Below, piece after piece: positions 10,496-19,820 of a stretch of 60,771 bases of DNA; the first letter of the stretch is position 1, and the number at the start of each line of letters is the position of its first letter. The notes beneath the pieces were generated by a model. That model saw only the letters and a list, made by a program, of their open reading frames with translations. It made no database searches and was not told the DNA's origin. Source of the stretch: Candidatus Kapaibacterium sp. (GTDB lineage: Bacteria > Bacteroidota > Ignavibacteria > Kapaibacteriales > UBA2268); assembly GCA_028376765.1 (NCBI GenBank), contig JAONBD010000008.1:1-60771 (forward strand), read 5' to 3'. The position numbers were made by a program, and so were the translations under genes.

Positions 10496-11154
10496 TAAAA
10501 TATACTGAAGAAAACCCAATAAAAATCATCTTAGCTGATGACCATGAAGTAGTTAGAGCGGGTCTTAGAAGATTACTATCAGTGGATAAGTCCATAAAAA
10601 TTTTAGATGAAGCAGTTAATGGTAAAGATGCAGTTGAACTTGTAAAGTATCATAAGCCTGATATTGCTTTACTTGATATTTTGATGCCTACTAAAACAGG
10701 AATTGAAGCAGCTCTAGAAATTAAAAATATTACTGATTCTTATGTAGTAATGTTAACTGCTTATGAAGATTCTTATCATTTAGAGCAAGCTTTATCAGCA
10801 GGAGCAGATGGTTATTTAGCTAAAGACATCGGTGCAAAGGAATTAATTTCATCAATTCATTCTATAATGCATGGAGAGAGAGCATTCTCTAAATCAATTA
10901 TTAAGATTATGCAAAAGAAATATGTTCCTACAGAAGAGCAAGATTCCGCACCTGTTATAATAACAAAAAGAGAACAGGAAATTCTTAATCTTGTAGCATT
11001 AGGAAAAACTAGTCAAGAAATAGCTGATGAATTATTTATATCAATTAGGACTGTTGAATCTCATAGATATAATATAATGCAAAAACTAGATATAAAAAAT
11101 ACTGCTGGTTTAGTAAGATATTCAGTAATGAATGTTAATATTTCAAAAAAATAA
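10492..11154 (+). CDS. Response regulator, NarL/FixJ family
   Basis: A 220-residue two-component output protein. The receiver domain (about 10-130) has the acidic pair D16/D17, the phosphoacceptor D62 in LLDILMP, the switch Thr/Tyr region LTAYED, and the conserved Lys in YLAKD. The LuxR-type HTH (about 155-215; TKREQEILNLVALGKTSQEI, then VESHRYNIMQKL) binds DNA. It overlaps the nadE stop by 4 bases. No histidine kinase is adjacent, so it is an orphan here, and its coupling to recG-nadE is unusual. Target genes cannot be told from the sequence. Confidence 0.93.
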   Translation: MIKYTEENPIKIILADDHEVVRAGLRRLLSVDKSIKILDEAVNGKDAVELVKYHKPDIALLDILMPTKTGIEAALEIKNITDSYVVMLTAYEDSYHLEQALSAGADGYLAKDIGAKELISSIHSIMHGERAFSKSIIKIMQKKYVPTEEQDSAPVIITKREQEILNLVALGKTSQEIADELFISIRTVESHRYNIMQKLDIKNTAGLVRYSVMNVNISKK

Positions 11155-11198
11155 ATATTTAATTGAGACATATTTCAATCTTAAGTGTTACTACTATT

Positions 11199-11978
11199 AT
11201 GAAAACACTTTTAATTTTATTAATAATGTCAGCTTTTAGCTATTCGCAAGAAATTAAAAAAAACACTTCTTCGATTGGCATTTTTGGAATAATTGGTAAT
11301 AGTAATCACTCATCGAATATAATTGATGATGATTTACCAGAATTAAACTATTGTTGCCCAAATTTTAAGAAAGGAAATGGTTTTAGTTGGGAATTTGGTG
11401 CATCTATTCGATTACCAATAACAAGAGACATTTCATTAAATGTTAGACCGTCTATCAGAGATATTAGCGGAATATTAACAAATAAAGAGAGCTTGGAAAG
11501 GGTAAATGTTAATGGAAAGCCCGAAGTCGGTTTTAGCAATCACACCCTTGACACTCAAATATTAACAGGTGGTATGACATTTTTGCTAAGTTACGAACCT
11601 ATATATTTGATAAATATTAACTTAGGTCTACGATATTCATATATTTTGAATGCTGGATTTTCATATAAAGAATCTATCGTTTCTCCAGCAAATGCAATAT
11701 TTGTTGAAAATGGAACAAAAACACGAAATAGACAAGATGGAAATTTCAGCAACTTAAATAAACACCTGTTTAGTACAGAAATGTCAATATCTTACGGCAT
11801 CCCACTTAATAATCAAGAAAGTAAATTAATTGTCCCCGAAATTTATTACTCAATAGGAATGAGTGATTTAATCAAAAATATCGATTGGAACATTGATTTT
11901 TTAGGAATTGGATTATCATATATTTATAAGTTCAGAAACAAAACCAACTTAAACAGCTCCCCAATTAAACCTGATTAA
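11199..11978 (+). CDS. Exported outer-membrane-like protein of unknown function
   Basis: I chose the ATG at 11199 because it places a clean signal peptide (MKTLLILLIMSAFSYSQ) at the N-terminus; the frame can be extended to a TTG at 11163, but that would put 12 residues ahead of the signal. The mature part (about 240 residues) has alternating strands ending in Tyr/Phe (for example GLRYSYILNAGFSY, ISYGIPL and a C-terminal FLGIGLSYIYKF), typical of small outer-membrane beta-barrels. No specific family is recognised. It follows the response regulator by 44 bases and may be in the same transcript. The stop shares bases with the convergent M48 protease gene. Confidence 0.7.
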   Translation: MKTLLILLIMSAFSYSQEIKKNTSSIGIFGIIGNSNHSSNIIDDDLPELNYCCPNFKKGNGFSWEFGASIRLPITRDISLNVRPSIRDISGILTNKESLERVNVNGKPEVGFSNHTLDTQILTGGMTFLLSYEPIYLININLGLRYSYILNAGFSYKESIVSPANAIFVENGTKTRNRQDGNFSNLNKHLFSTEMSISYGIPLNNQESKLIVPEIYYSIGMSDLIKNIDWNIDFLGIGLSYIYKFRNKTNLNSSPIKPD

Positions 11979-12766
11979 TTATAATATTTCATTACTTTAG
12001 GAATTTCTTTTTTCAAATTTTTAATTCTAGTTTTATGTGAAGGATGTGTGGATAAAAACTCAGGAGAGCCACCCGACTTACCTTTAGACATTCTTTCCCA
12101 AAACTTAACTGCTTCATTTGGATTATAGCCAGCCATTGCCATAAATACTAAGCCCAAGTTATCTGCTTCAGTTTCATGTAATCTGCTGAAGGGCAATGAA
12201 AAACCTAAGCTTGTGCCTGCTCCATAAGCCGCCATCCAATAATTTCTACCTTCGACCCCTTTCTGCTCCATAAACTCATTTAGTGCAAGACCACCAAAAG
12301 ATTTCACTAAAGTTTGACTCATTCTTTCAGCTCCATGCTTAGCAATTGCATGAGCGATTTCGTGACCCATAACAGTTGCAATTCCAGCTTCATTCATTGT
12401 ATATTTAAGAATACCAGTATAAAATACTACTTTGCCCCCTGGCATACACCAAGCGTTAATGTCATTTGATTCTACTAGATTAAATTCCCATTTGAAGCTT
12501 TCAAGTTCTTTAGAAAGTCCTTTTTGTTTCATATAGTTAATTACAGAATTTTTGATTCTGTTTCCAACTTTTTTTACCAGGATTGCGTCTTTAGTATTTT
12601 TAATTACCTTATTTTCATTCAAAAAACTATTGTATGAATTAAAACTTTGTGATAAAAGTGTATTTTTAGGAATTATATTGAATTGCTTCCTACCAGTAAT
12701 GGGTACACGAGAACATCCCATTAAAGTTAATAAAATGATAATTGAGGTTAAAATCGATTTTTTCAT
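11975..12766 (-). CDS. M48-family metalloprotease lipoprotein
   Basis: The 263-residue protein has a lipoprotein signal (LMGC, lipidated Cys18). A zinc peptidase site follows: H135-E136-x-x-H139 in GHEIAHAIAKH, and the downstream glutamate ligand in LHETEAD. This layout matches M48C peptidases such as LoiP/YcaL and the protease part of BepA, which trim or quality-control outer-membrane proteins in the periplasm. A TPR domain as in BepA is absent. Directly upstream on the same strand, 3 bases away, is a 51-residue membrane peptide. The gene ends on bases shared with the convergent barrel-like protein (TTAA at 11975-11978). Confidence 0.9.
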   Translation of the reverse strand: MKKSILTSIIILLTLMGCSRVPITGRKQFNIIPKNTLLSQSFNSYNSFLNENKVIKNTKDAILVKKVGNRIKNSVINYMKQKGLSKELESFKWEFNLVESNDINAWCMPGGKVVFYTGILKYTMNEAGIATVMGHEIAHAIAKHGAERMSQTLVKSFGGLALNEFMEQKGVEGRNYWMAAYGAGTSLGFSLPFSRLHETEADNLGLVFMAMAGYNPNEAVKFWERMSKGKSGGSPEFLSTHPSHKTRIKNLKKEIPKVMKYYN

Positions 12767-12769
12767 GTG

Positions 12770-12925
12770 TTATTTCTTTTTCTTTCTTTTTCTGTGATTA
12801 CTTTTTTTGTTATTACTATTTTGATCAACTTCCTTTCTTTTCCTTTGAGCCGATAGAACTACTAAAACAATTGGAATAGCAATAGCTAGTACTATTATCA
12901 ATACTATCAAGCCAATATTTTCCAT
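12770..12925 (-). CDS. Small single-pass membrane peptide with a lysine/arginine-rich tail (51 aa)
   Basis: This short frame has an excellent Shine-Dalgarno site (AAGGAGG, about 6 bases before the ATG at 12923-12925) and ends 3 bases before the start of the M48 protease gene. Residues 4-25 are a strongly hydrophobic segment (GLIVLIIVLAIAIPIVLVVL); residues 28-51 are basic and polar, ending in a run of Arg and Lys. That predicts one membrane span with the basic tail in the cytoplasm. I recognise no family. The strong ribosome binding site and tight spacing support a real gene co-transcribed with the protease. The divergent gap 12926-13055 upstream holds its promoter and that of the thioredoxin gene. 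Confidence 0.7.
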   Translation of the reverse strand: MENIGLIVLIIVLAIAIPIVLVVLSAQRKRKEVDQNSNNKKSNHRKRKKKK

Positions 12926-13055
12926 GTTTTCCTCCTTTGTGTTTATTATTCTTTAAAATATAGTAAAATTCAACTAAAGTTCCACAATAATTTTAGAAAA
13001 TAATTTTGACAACATAGCTAAACAGAAATCGTAATATTGAAAAAAGGAATTTTTT

Positions 13056-14831
13056 ATGAAGCTAATTTTAATATTCTTACTATCATATATTTGCTCTGAA
13101 GCTGATTTGCTAATCAATCAAAATAATGATAATTATAATTTCACTTATAAAAATGATTCATATAATGATGAAATATATATGAACCTCCTTGAGATTAATT
13201 CTAATTTAACCAATTCATCTCAATTGTTAAAAATGAATGATTCTCAACTAAATACAAATCTGAATCCCAATAGTTTTTATGTATTAAAAGTTATCACCAC
13301 TGAATTTGAAGATAATAACAATGGACGTTATTGGTTAATTCAGCCTTCTATTCAAACTCAAAATAGTTTTTATAACCTTGGTCAATTATATCTAGGAGCT
13401 TATTCAAATTACTTAAAAATAATAAATTTGGATAGTGCAGAATCTTACTTTAAAAAAGAGTTGAATTTCTACCCTAAAAATATCTTAGCAATGATTGCTT
13501 TAAATAGTGTTCAGTTCGATTTGAAAAAAATTGATTACGATAATTATAGAAATGCAATCTTAGAAATTTATAATCAACAATTTAACTCAAAGACAAACTA
13601 TTCTGAAATTGAAATTAAATCGATTGTAAGAGCCTTAAAATCAATTAGTAAAAATGAAATAGCTGATAATATCGAATATAATTTTATTACTGAAAATCCT
13701 AAATCAGAGTATGCTTCGGAAGTGTTTATTTCTAAAATGGCAGAATCAAAAAATGCAAAAGAATTTGAAAATTTATCAATTAATTTCCTGAAGTATTTTC
13801 CAAATCACTCATCAACAGCAAAGATTATGAGTGCATTTATATCAAGTGAATTGCAAAATGGTAATTTTAACAAAATAATTAAGTTCATTGATAATAATCA
13901 ATTGCCTGCAGAAACATACTACTATTTAGCAACTAGATTAATTGAGTTTAAAAATCCTGGATTAGAGCAGGATTCAACTATTATTCATTTTTTTGATAAA
14001 TCTATTAATTTAATTTCAAACGATAATTCGAAATCACAACTTGAAAGTTATAACTATAGGATTCTTTTAAAAGAAATATTATACACTAAAGCAAATTATT
14101 TACTTGATAATGATAGTGTGAATGCTGCTAAAGTAATTTATGATAAAATATTACTTGAGATGAAAAATAACATTAACCCAAAGTTTTTTGAACATTATTT
14201 ATTAACACTTAGTTCAGTTGGTGAAAGGAAGCAAATACTTGAATTAGCTATTAAGAATAGTAATTTTTCTGAAAAATTATTTAATTGGGGTAGTGAACTC
14301 TTTGATAATCAATGGGAAGTAGTTAAAAATAATTGGATTATGGAATCTGAAAAAAAGAGATTAAAAAAATTAGATTATGAGATGATTGATGGAGCTTCAT
14401 TAAAGGGCTTTATAAAAACTAGTGATAAGTCTTTTATAGATTTAGAATCTTTTAATAGTAAGCCTACAATGATTGTTTTTTATTCTACTTGGTGTGGTCC
14501 ATGCGAATCAATGATTCCATCAATTGAAGAAATAGAATCAATAAATAATAACTTAGAAAATACATTTAACATCATTGGAATAAGTACTTGGGAAAATCCA
14601 CAAACAAGATGGTCAGATATATATGAACACCTAGAAAGTATTGAACCCAACTATAAAATATTAGTAGATGAAACAGATATGCTACCCCAAAAATATGGAG
14701 CAGTTGGCTTGCCTACAACAATTTACTTAGATATAAATGGAAAAGTATCATTCATTGAAAGAGGATTTACCAATTCAAATGATTATATTAGGAACTCAAT
14801 AGATAAACTAAAATATTTGAGCAAAGATTAA
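13056..14831 (+). CDS. Exported TlpA-like thioredoxin protein with helical repeat region
   Basis: The 591-residue protein has an N-terminal signal peptide, a long helical region (about 100-440) with spaced short helices like TPR repeats, and a C-terminal TlpA/ResA-type thioredoxin domain (about 445-590). The active site is C480-G-P-C483 and the cis-Pro loop GLPTTIY lies near 555. Such proteins act as periplasmic disulfide reductases, for example in cytochrome c maturation; the partner here is unknown. AAAGGAA lies about 8 bases before the ATG. A TTGACA at 13006-13011 and a TAATAT at 13032 lie upstream, but their spacing (20) is poor. The stop overlaps the next start (TAATG). Confidence 0.88.
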   Translation: MKLILIFLLSYICSEADLLINQNNDNYNFTYKNDSYNDEIYMNLLEINSNLTNSSQLLKMNDSQLNTNLNPNSFYVLKVITTEFEDNNNGRYWLIQPSIQTQNSFYNLGQLYLGAYSNYLKIINLDSAESYFKKELNFYPKNILAMIALNSVQFDLKKIDYDNYRNAILEIYNQQFNSKTNYSEIEIKSIVRALKSISKNEIADNIEYNFITENPKSEYASEVFISKMAESKNAKEFENLSINFLKYFPNHSSTAKIMSAFISSELQNGNFNKIIKFIDNNQLPAETYYYLATRLIEFKNPGLEQDSTIIHFFDKSINLISNDNSKSQLESYNYRILLKEILYTKANYLLDNDSVNAAKVIYDKILLEMKNNINPKFFEHYLLTLSSVGERKQILELAIKNSNFSEKLFNWGSELFDNQWEVVKNNWIMESEKKRLKKLDYEMIDGASLKGFIKTSDKSFIDLESFNSKPTMIVFYSTWCGPCESMIPSIEEIESINNNLENTFNIIGISTWENPQTRWSDIYEHLESIEPNYKILVDETDMLPQKYGAVGLPTTIYLDINGKVSFIERGFTNSNDYIRNSIDKLKYLSKD

Positions 14832-15859
14832 TGATAGATTTAAGAAGCGATACGGTCACTAAACCTAGTGAAAAAATGAGAGAAACTGTTGTAGATGCAA
14901 TTGTAGGTGATGATGTATATTCCGAAGATTCCACCGTAAATAATCTTCAAAATATGATTGCCGATTATTTTGGTATGGAAGCAGCTCTCTTTATGCCATC
15001 AGGTACTATGGCTAATCAAACGGCATTAAATATTCTTACAAATCAGGGTGATGAGATAATAGTAGAACAAGATTCTCATATATTTTATTATGAAACTGCT
15101 GGCCCTTCTATCCTATCAGGTTTGCAACTAAGAACAATTGCCTCAGAAAAAGGTGAGATGGATTTAAATACAATTAAAGAATGTATTAGACCAAATGTTT
15201 ATTACTTTCCAAAAACATCATTAATTTGTCTCGAAAATACCCATAATAGACATGGTGGAACGGTTATTTCATTAGATTACATGGAGCAAGTTAAAGAGTT
15301 AGCAAATCAATATAAATTAAAAACACATTTAGATGGAGCTAGACTTTGGAATGCAATTGTAAAGCATAACTTAGATCCTAAAGCAATTGGAAAATGCTTC
15401 GATACAATTTCTGTTTGTTTTTCTAAAGGATTAGGTGCACCAATAGGTTCTTGCTTAGTTGGTAGTAATGAATACATTCGAAATGCTTTGAAGGTTAGAA
15501 AAATATATGGTGGAGGTATGCGACAAGTTGGAATTATTGCAAATCCAGCTATTTATGCCCTTGAAAACAACCTTGATCTCTTGAAATATGACCATGAAAA
15601 CGCAAAGTATTTCTCAGAAAATATTTCAAATTTTTCTGGTATAATTCTAGATCCAAATGATGTTGAAACAAATATTGTTACATTCAAACTAGAAAAACCA
15701 ATTGATGCAGATACTTTTGTAACAAATGCAAAAAATATGGGTATGTTACTAATGCATATTGGTAATAACAAAATTAGAACTGTTTTCCATCTTGATATTT
15801 CAAGTGTAATGACTAGTTCAGCCGTAGATATTATCAAAACTTTATTAACAAATAAATAA
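14831..15859 (+). CDS. ltaE: Low-specificity L-threonine aldolase
   Basis: This PLP enzyme cleaves L-threonine or L-allo-threonine to glycine and acetaldehyde. The 342 residues start with the family hallmark MIDLRSDTVTKP and GDDVYSEDSTVN, and carry the DGARLWNA segment (Asp that binds the PLP ring nitrogen) and the Schiff-base lysine K199 in CFSKGLGAP. Length is typical. The start codon overlaps the stop of the TlpA-like gene, so the two are translationally coupled. A link in function between the two is not obvious. Confidence 0.95.
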   Translation: MIDLRSDTVTKPSEKMRETVVDAIVGDDVYSEDSTVNNLQNMIADYFGMEAALFMPSGTMANQTALNILTNQGDEIIVEQDSHIFYYETAGPSILSGLQLRTIASEKGEMDLNTIKECIRPNVYYFPKTSLICLENTHNRHGGTVISLDYMEQVKELANQYKLKTHLDGARLWNAIVKHNLDPKAIGKCFDTISVCFSKGLGAPIGSCLVGSNEYIRNALKVRKIYGGGMRQVGIIANPAIYALENNLDLLKYDHENAKYFSENISNFSGIILDPNDVETNIVTFKLEKPIDADTFVTNAKNMGMLLMHIGNNKIRTVFHLDISSVMTSSAVDIIKTLLTNK

Positions 15860-15865
15860 ACAAAA

Positions 15866-16327
15866 ATGAAAACAATTATATTTTCTTTATGCTTGATTTT
15901 AAGTATTAATTTATATTCTCAAGATAATAGCATAAATAGCAACAATAACAAAAAGTTAATGAGTGTTCTTGGAAGTTTTTCTTCCTCAAATATATATTTA
16001 AGTTATTTGAATGTAGATATGTTAGCAGAGCAAGTTTTGAATAAAAACATTGATACAAAAAAGAGTACAAAAATATTGTTATCATTAAAGCAAGTTATCA
16101 ATCAACTAGATTTGAATCTTAGAGAATTGCATAAGCTAGCTGAATCTAACGAAGATGCTGTTGTAATTTATAGGCTAATATACATTAGTGAAAAAATGAA
16201 AGAGGATACACAAAATTTAGAATTGTATATCAAGGATTCTACTAATCAAAACTTAAATAAGTTCAAAAAATCACATAATTTGATTTTCAACAAATTAAAA
16301 TCATTATCTACCCTTAAAAATAGATAA
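15866..16327 (+). CDS. Small exported protein of unknown function
   Basis: A 153-residue protein with a signal peptide (MKTIIFSLCLILSINLYSQ). The rest is predicted to be helical, with heptad-like Leu and Ile spacing (about 60-150), so a periplasmic helical bundle is likely. No family recognised. It follows threonine aldolase by 6 bases and ends 4 bases before the convergent flippase-like gene. Confidence 0.65.
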   Translation: MKTIIFSLCLILSINLYSQDNSINSNNNKKLMSVLGSFSSSNIYLSYLNVDMLAEQVLNKNIDTKKSTKILLSLKQVINQLDLNLRELHKLAESNEDAVVIYRLIYISEKMKEDTQNLELYIKDSTNQNLNKFKKSHNLIFNKLKSLSTLKNR

Positions 16328-16331
16328 TCAA

Positions 16332-17351
16332 TTATGAATCTTCTTCATCTTTTTTAATTTTAAAACTAGTAAGTCCCTCCCTTTTAAAGAAAAGAAACCC
16401 TACTACAGTTTGTGTTACAGTACTAATACCATGAACAACTGTTGCAAAAGCTAATGCAGTTGTTGGGTCTACATTGTAAAGATTAACTAGGGATTTTTGC
16501 ATAAATAGGTGGTATACGCCAGCTCCCCCTGGAGATGGTGCAATTGTAACTGCAATTCCAGCAACAATAACTAACATCGTTGCATCTACAAAACCAAGAT
16601 TTAATTCATTTTGAAAATCAAATGCAAAAAATGTAATGTAAATTGGTAGAGCATAAAATACCCATATTAGTAATGACAATAATCCAATTCTTAAATATTT
16701 TGAAGGATTTTTTAAAATATAAAGACCTTTTTTAAACCTTTCAAAAATCCCAGAAGCCTTTTGGTAGAACTTTTCTGATATTGGTTTAAGCAAATTGCGT
16801 AACATAAAGTCTAAGAACGGAGGGTAAAGATTAAGAAGACCAACAGCAATTATTAAAAACGAAATTATTATAATTGAACTAGGGTTAACATTAGCAGGTA
16901 AAACTTTTGCAATATCCTGACTTAAAAATAAAAATGTAATGCCAAATACTATAATTAGAGTAATTACATCTACAACCCTTTCTAAAATAATTGTACCAAA
17001 GGTTGAAGAATATGAAATTTTCTCTCTTTTTGAAACAACATAAGGCCTAACAAACTCTCCTGCTCTTGATGTTACAGTGTTAATAGCATAGAGTATCATT
17101 ACAGCTGAAAAAAGGTTCCAAGTAGAATCAATTTTTTTAATTGGTTCTAAAAATGTTTTCCACCTGTATGCTCTTATCCAATGTGAAAACAATACTATAG
17201 GAATCGGTATCAAAGCAATGTAATAATTTACATTGGAAAGTACACCTTTCATAGCTTCTAATTCTATGTCATAAAAAGCCCACCATAAAGAGAGTACTAA
17301 TATTCCACCAGCAATTCCCCATTGAAGTATATTTTTTGCAATATTTTTCAA
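16332..17351 (-). CDS. YbhN/AglD-type flippase-like integral membrane protein (UPF0104)
   Basis: A 339-residue polytopic membrane protein with about 8 hydrophobic segments. It has the conserved early motif HWIRAYRWKTFLEP, the R-AGEFVRPYV motif and the late segment PSPGGAGVYHLF, all typical of the lysylphosphatidylglycerol synthase TM region/UPF0104 family. Members are implied in lipid or lipid-linked sugar transport or modification; the substrate here is unknown. The catalytic C-terminal GNAT domain of MprF is absent. The start is a TTG one base after the stop of aminopeptidase P, so both are on one transcript. Confidence 0.85.
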   Translation of the reverse strand: MKNIAKNILQWGIAGGILVLSLWWAFYDIELEAMKGVLSNVNYYIALIPIPIVLFSHWIRAYRWKTFLEPIKKIDSTWNLFSAVMILYAINTVTSRAGEFVRPYVVSKREKISYSSTFGTIILERVVDVITLIIVFGITFLFLSQDIAKVLPANVNPSSIIIISFLIIAVGLLNLYPPFLDFMLRNLLKPISEKFYQKASGIFERFKKGLYILKNPSKYLRIGLLSLLIWVFYALPIYITFFAFDFQNELNLGFVDATMLVIVAGIAVTIAPSPGGAGVYHLFMQKSLVNLYNVDPTTALAFATVVHGISTVTQTVVGFLFFKREGLTSFKIKKDEEDS

Positions 17352-17352
17352 T

Positions 17353-19122
17353 TTAAATAGCTCTTGTTTTTATTTTCAACCACTCTTTGGTTTCATCATC
17401 AAGTGAGTTTTGGGCAGTTTCATAAACTAATTGGTGATAATTGTTCAACCAATTAATTTCATCATTTGAAAGAAGATTTCTATCAACCGTCTTTAATTCA
17501 ATTGGGCAAAGTGTTAAAGTCTCAAATCCTAAAAATTCATTAAATTTACTATCCGTAATTTTTTTAACTAAGATTAAATTCTCAATTCTTATTCCATATT
17601 CAGAAGCTCTATAAACACCTGGTTCGTTAGATAAGATCATTCCCTCAACAAGCTCTGTTGGATTATGTTCCTTTCTTATGTTTTGAGGCCCTTCATGCAC
17701 ATTCATAAAACAGCCAACACCATGTCCAGTACCATGATTATAATCAAGAGCGTTATTCCAAAGAAATTGTCTTGCTAGAATATCTAATTGCCCACCTCTA
17801 GTTCCAATTGGAAATTTCTGTAGAGTTAAATTTATCATTCCCTTTAAAACTAGAGTATAATCTCTAATTTCTTGTGAACTTGGTTTACCAAGATGATACA
17901 TTCTTGTTATATCAGTAGTTCCTTCATAATACTGTCCACCAGAATCCATCAAATAAAATGTTTCATCAGTTAATTTGGCATTAGATGATTCATTAGGTGA
18001 ATAATGAATAATAGCTCCATTTTCTCCCATACCCGAAATATAGTTGAAACTATCACCATAAAAGGTATTATTTTTTGCTCTAAGCTCATTAAGTTTTTTT
18101 GCAGCTTCAATTTCAGTTAAACTAGTAAAAGATTTTTCTAACCAAAATTGAAATTTAATCATTGCAATTAGGTCAAATTCCATCGCCTTTTTCATACCTT
18201 CAATTTCAATTTCATTTTTTATTGATTTTAAAAGGGTTGATATGTTTTGCTTTTTAACAACATTTGAAGTTGAAGGAATTAGGTCAAATAATCTAAAGTT
18301 AGATCTAACTGGGTCAATGAGAATATTATTATTGTTAAGAGACAAAATATGGCTTTCAACATCTTTGTAATTAAAGGTATCTATATTGTTGATTTTAAGA
18401 TATTTAGTAATCTCGTCAGTGAGTTTTTCGGAGTCTATAAAAAAAGAAACTGAATCACTAGTAATTATTAAAAATGATACAACTACTGGATTAAATGGTA
18501 TATCTCTTCCTCTAAGATTAAGAATCCATGCAATATCATCTAAACTGCAAATAATTGTACTATCACAATTTTTACTTTTTAGTCCCGATCTAATATTTTT
18601 GATTTTATCAGAGACAGTTTGTCCCGAATATTTATCATTATGTATAAATATTTTATTTTTTGGTAATTCAGGTCTATCCAGCCAAAGATCATTTATCAAA
18701 TCTTGATTAGAATCTATAGAAATTGATTTTAAGCTGAAATTTTCTTTAAGATTTTCAACTAATGCAGTACTAAAAACAAAACCGTCAAGACCAACTGTAG
18801 AATTTTCTGGCAAATGATTATTCAACCATTCTGGGTAATCTTTATGACCAGGTACACCAAGCTTGTGCAATACAAATTCAGATGATGATAATTGCTTTTC
18901 TGCTTGTAAGAAATATCTACCATCTGTCCATAGTCCAGCATGATCTTGGGTAATTACTAGAGTAGCAACTGAACCACTAAAGCCACTAACCCATTCACGA
19001 GATTTATATTTTTCTGGAACATATTCGCTTATATGTGGATCTGTACTTGGTATAATGTAAGCATCAAGTTTATTTGTTTTCATTAATTTTCTTAACGAAA
19101 TTAGTTTTTGTTCAGTTGTCAT
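17353..19122 (-). CDS. Xaa-Pro aminopeptidase (M24B, aminopeptidase P family)
   Basis: This dinuclear metallopeptidase removes N-terminal residues before proline. The 589 residues hold two creatinase-like N-terminal domains (about 5-290) and the pita-bread catalytic domain (about 300-520). Metal ligands are visible as Asp in LMDSGGQY and in TTDITRMYH, His in HGTGHGVGCF, and Glu in LSNEPGVY and IRIENL. The three-domain layout is that of the long, eukaryote-like aminopeptidase P1 form common in Bacteroidota. It is the first gene of a two-gene minus-strand unit and is divergent from lspA. Confidence 0.94.
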   Translation of the reverse strand: MTTEQKLISLRKLMKTNKLDAYIIPSTDPHISEYVPEKYKSREWVSGFSGSVATLVITQDHAGLWTDGRYFLQAEKQLSSSEFVLHKLGVPGHKDYPEWLNNHLPENSTVGLDGFVFSTALVENLKENFSLKSISIDSNQDLINDLWLDRPELPKNKIFIHNDKYSGQTVSDKIKNIRSGLKSKNCDSTIICSLDDIAWILNLRGRDIPFNPVVVSFLIITSDSVSFFIDSEKLTDEITKYLKINNIDTFNYKDVESHILSLNNNNILIDPVRSNFRLFDLIPSTSNVVKKQNISTLLKSIKNEIEIEGMKKAMEFDLIAMIKFQFWLEKSFTSLTEIEAAKKLNELRAKNNTFYGDSFNYISGMGENGAIIHYSPNESSNAKLTDETFYLMDSGGQYYEGTTDITRMYHLGKPSSQEIRDYTLVLKGMINLTLQKFPIGTRGGQLDILARQFLWNNALDYNHGTGHGVGCFMNVHEGPQNIRKEHNPTELVEGMILSNEPGVYRASEYGIRIENLILVKKITDSKFNEFLGFETLTLCPIELKTVDRNLLSNDEINWLNNYHQLVYETAQNSLDDETKEWLKIKTRAI

Positions 19123-19232
19123 AATTAAAATGTTATTTTTATTTGCAATAATATTGCAATATAATACTTATAAGTAAGCTTAGCAATATTAATAAGTGCC
19201 GAAAGACTCTAATTTTTTTAACAATTAATTAT

Positions 19233-19240
19233 TAAATTTG
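19233..19240 (+). promoter_or_regulatory. TANNTTTG (-7-like) motif 4 bases before lspA
   Basis: TAAATTTG matches the Bacteroidota -7 consensus TANNTTTG exactly. It ends only 4 bases before the lspA ATG, so a transcript starting there would be leaderless or nearly so. No matching -33 element is seen at the usual distance, which weakens the call. Confidence 0.3.
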
Positions 19241-19244
19241 GGAT

Positions 19245-19820
19245 ATGAAGAAAACAAAAATATATTTTTCAATAGCTTTCCTATTAATCATCTTTGATCA
19301 GCTCACAAAAATCGTTGTTAAAGGATTTAATCTATTTGGATTTACACATAAAGGATTTTATTTAGGGGAAAGTATTCCTGTAATTGGAGAGACAATTACT
19401 TTTACATTTGTAGAAAACCCAGGAGCTGCTTTCGGACTAGAGTTTGGTGCTGCCAAAATATTTTTAAGCTTGTTTTCTGTATTTGCTGGTGCAGGGTTAG
19501 GATGGTACCTTTGGAAGTTAGAAGGTTATAACAAATTCGTAAGAATTGGAATAATGTTTATTTTTTCGGGTGCAGTTGGCAACATGATTGATAGAGTTTT
19601 CTACGGAGTTATATATTCTGAAAGTAGTTTGTTTTATGGTAAAGTAGTTGACTTTATCAGGGTAGATATACCAAATATTGAGTTTTTAAATATGACTCAT
19701 TGGCCTGTGTTTAATATAGCAGATTTTTGCGTATCTTCAGGTGTTATCATTTTGCTTTTTGTTCATGATAAGTTACCATCTATTGCTAAAATAAGGGGAA
19801 TTGAAAAAAGTGAAGATTAA
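19245..19820 (+). CDS. lspA: Lipoprotein signal peptidase (signal peptidase II)
   Basis: LspA is the membrane aspartyl protease that cuts the signal peptide of prolipoproteins below the lipidated cysteine. The 191 residues have four membrane segments and the family motifs FVENPGAAFG, GNMIDR (catalytic D116) and FNIADFCVSSG (catalytic D160). The protein is slightly long because of an insertion around 125-145 between the two catalytic Asp. Substrates in this window include the M48 protease and the thioredoxin lipoprotein. The end overlaps the start of the OmpA/PD40 gene by 11-20 bases. Confidence 0.96.
   Translation: MKKTKIYFSIAFLLIIFDQLTKIVVKGFNLFGFTHKGFYLGESIPVIGETITFTFVENPGAAFGLEFGAAKIFLSLFSVFAGAGLGWYLWKLEGYNKFVRIGIMFIFSGAVGNMIDRVFYGVIYSESSLFYGKVVDFIRVDIPNIEFLNMTHWPVFNIADFCVSSGVIILLFVHDKLPSIAKIRGIEKSED

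Noticed and set aside
13006-13037. TTGACA and TAATAT upstream of the TlpA-like gene as a sigma-70 promoter
   Set aside because: Spacing of 20 bases is too long for sigma-70 and the pair does not fit the Bacteroidota pattern either; left as a remark in the gene entry.
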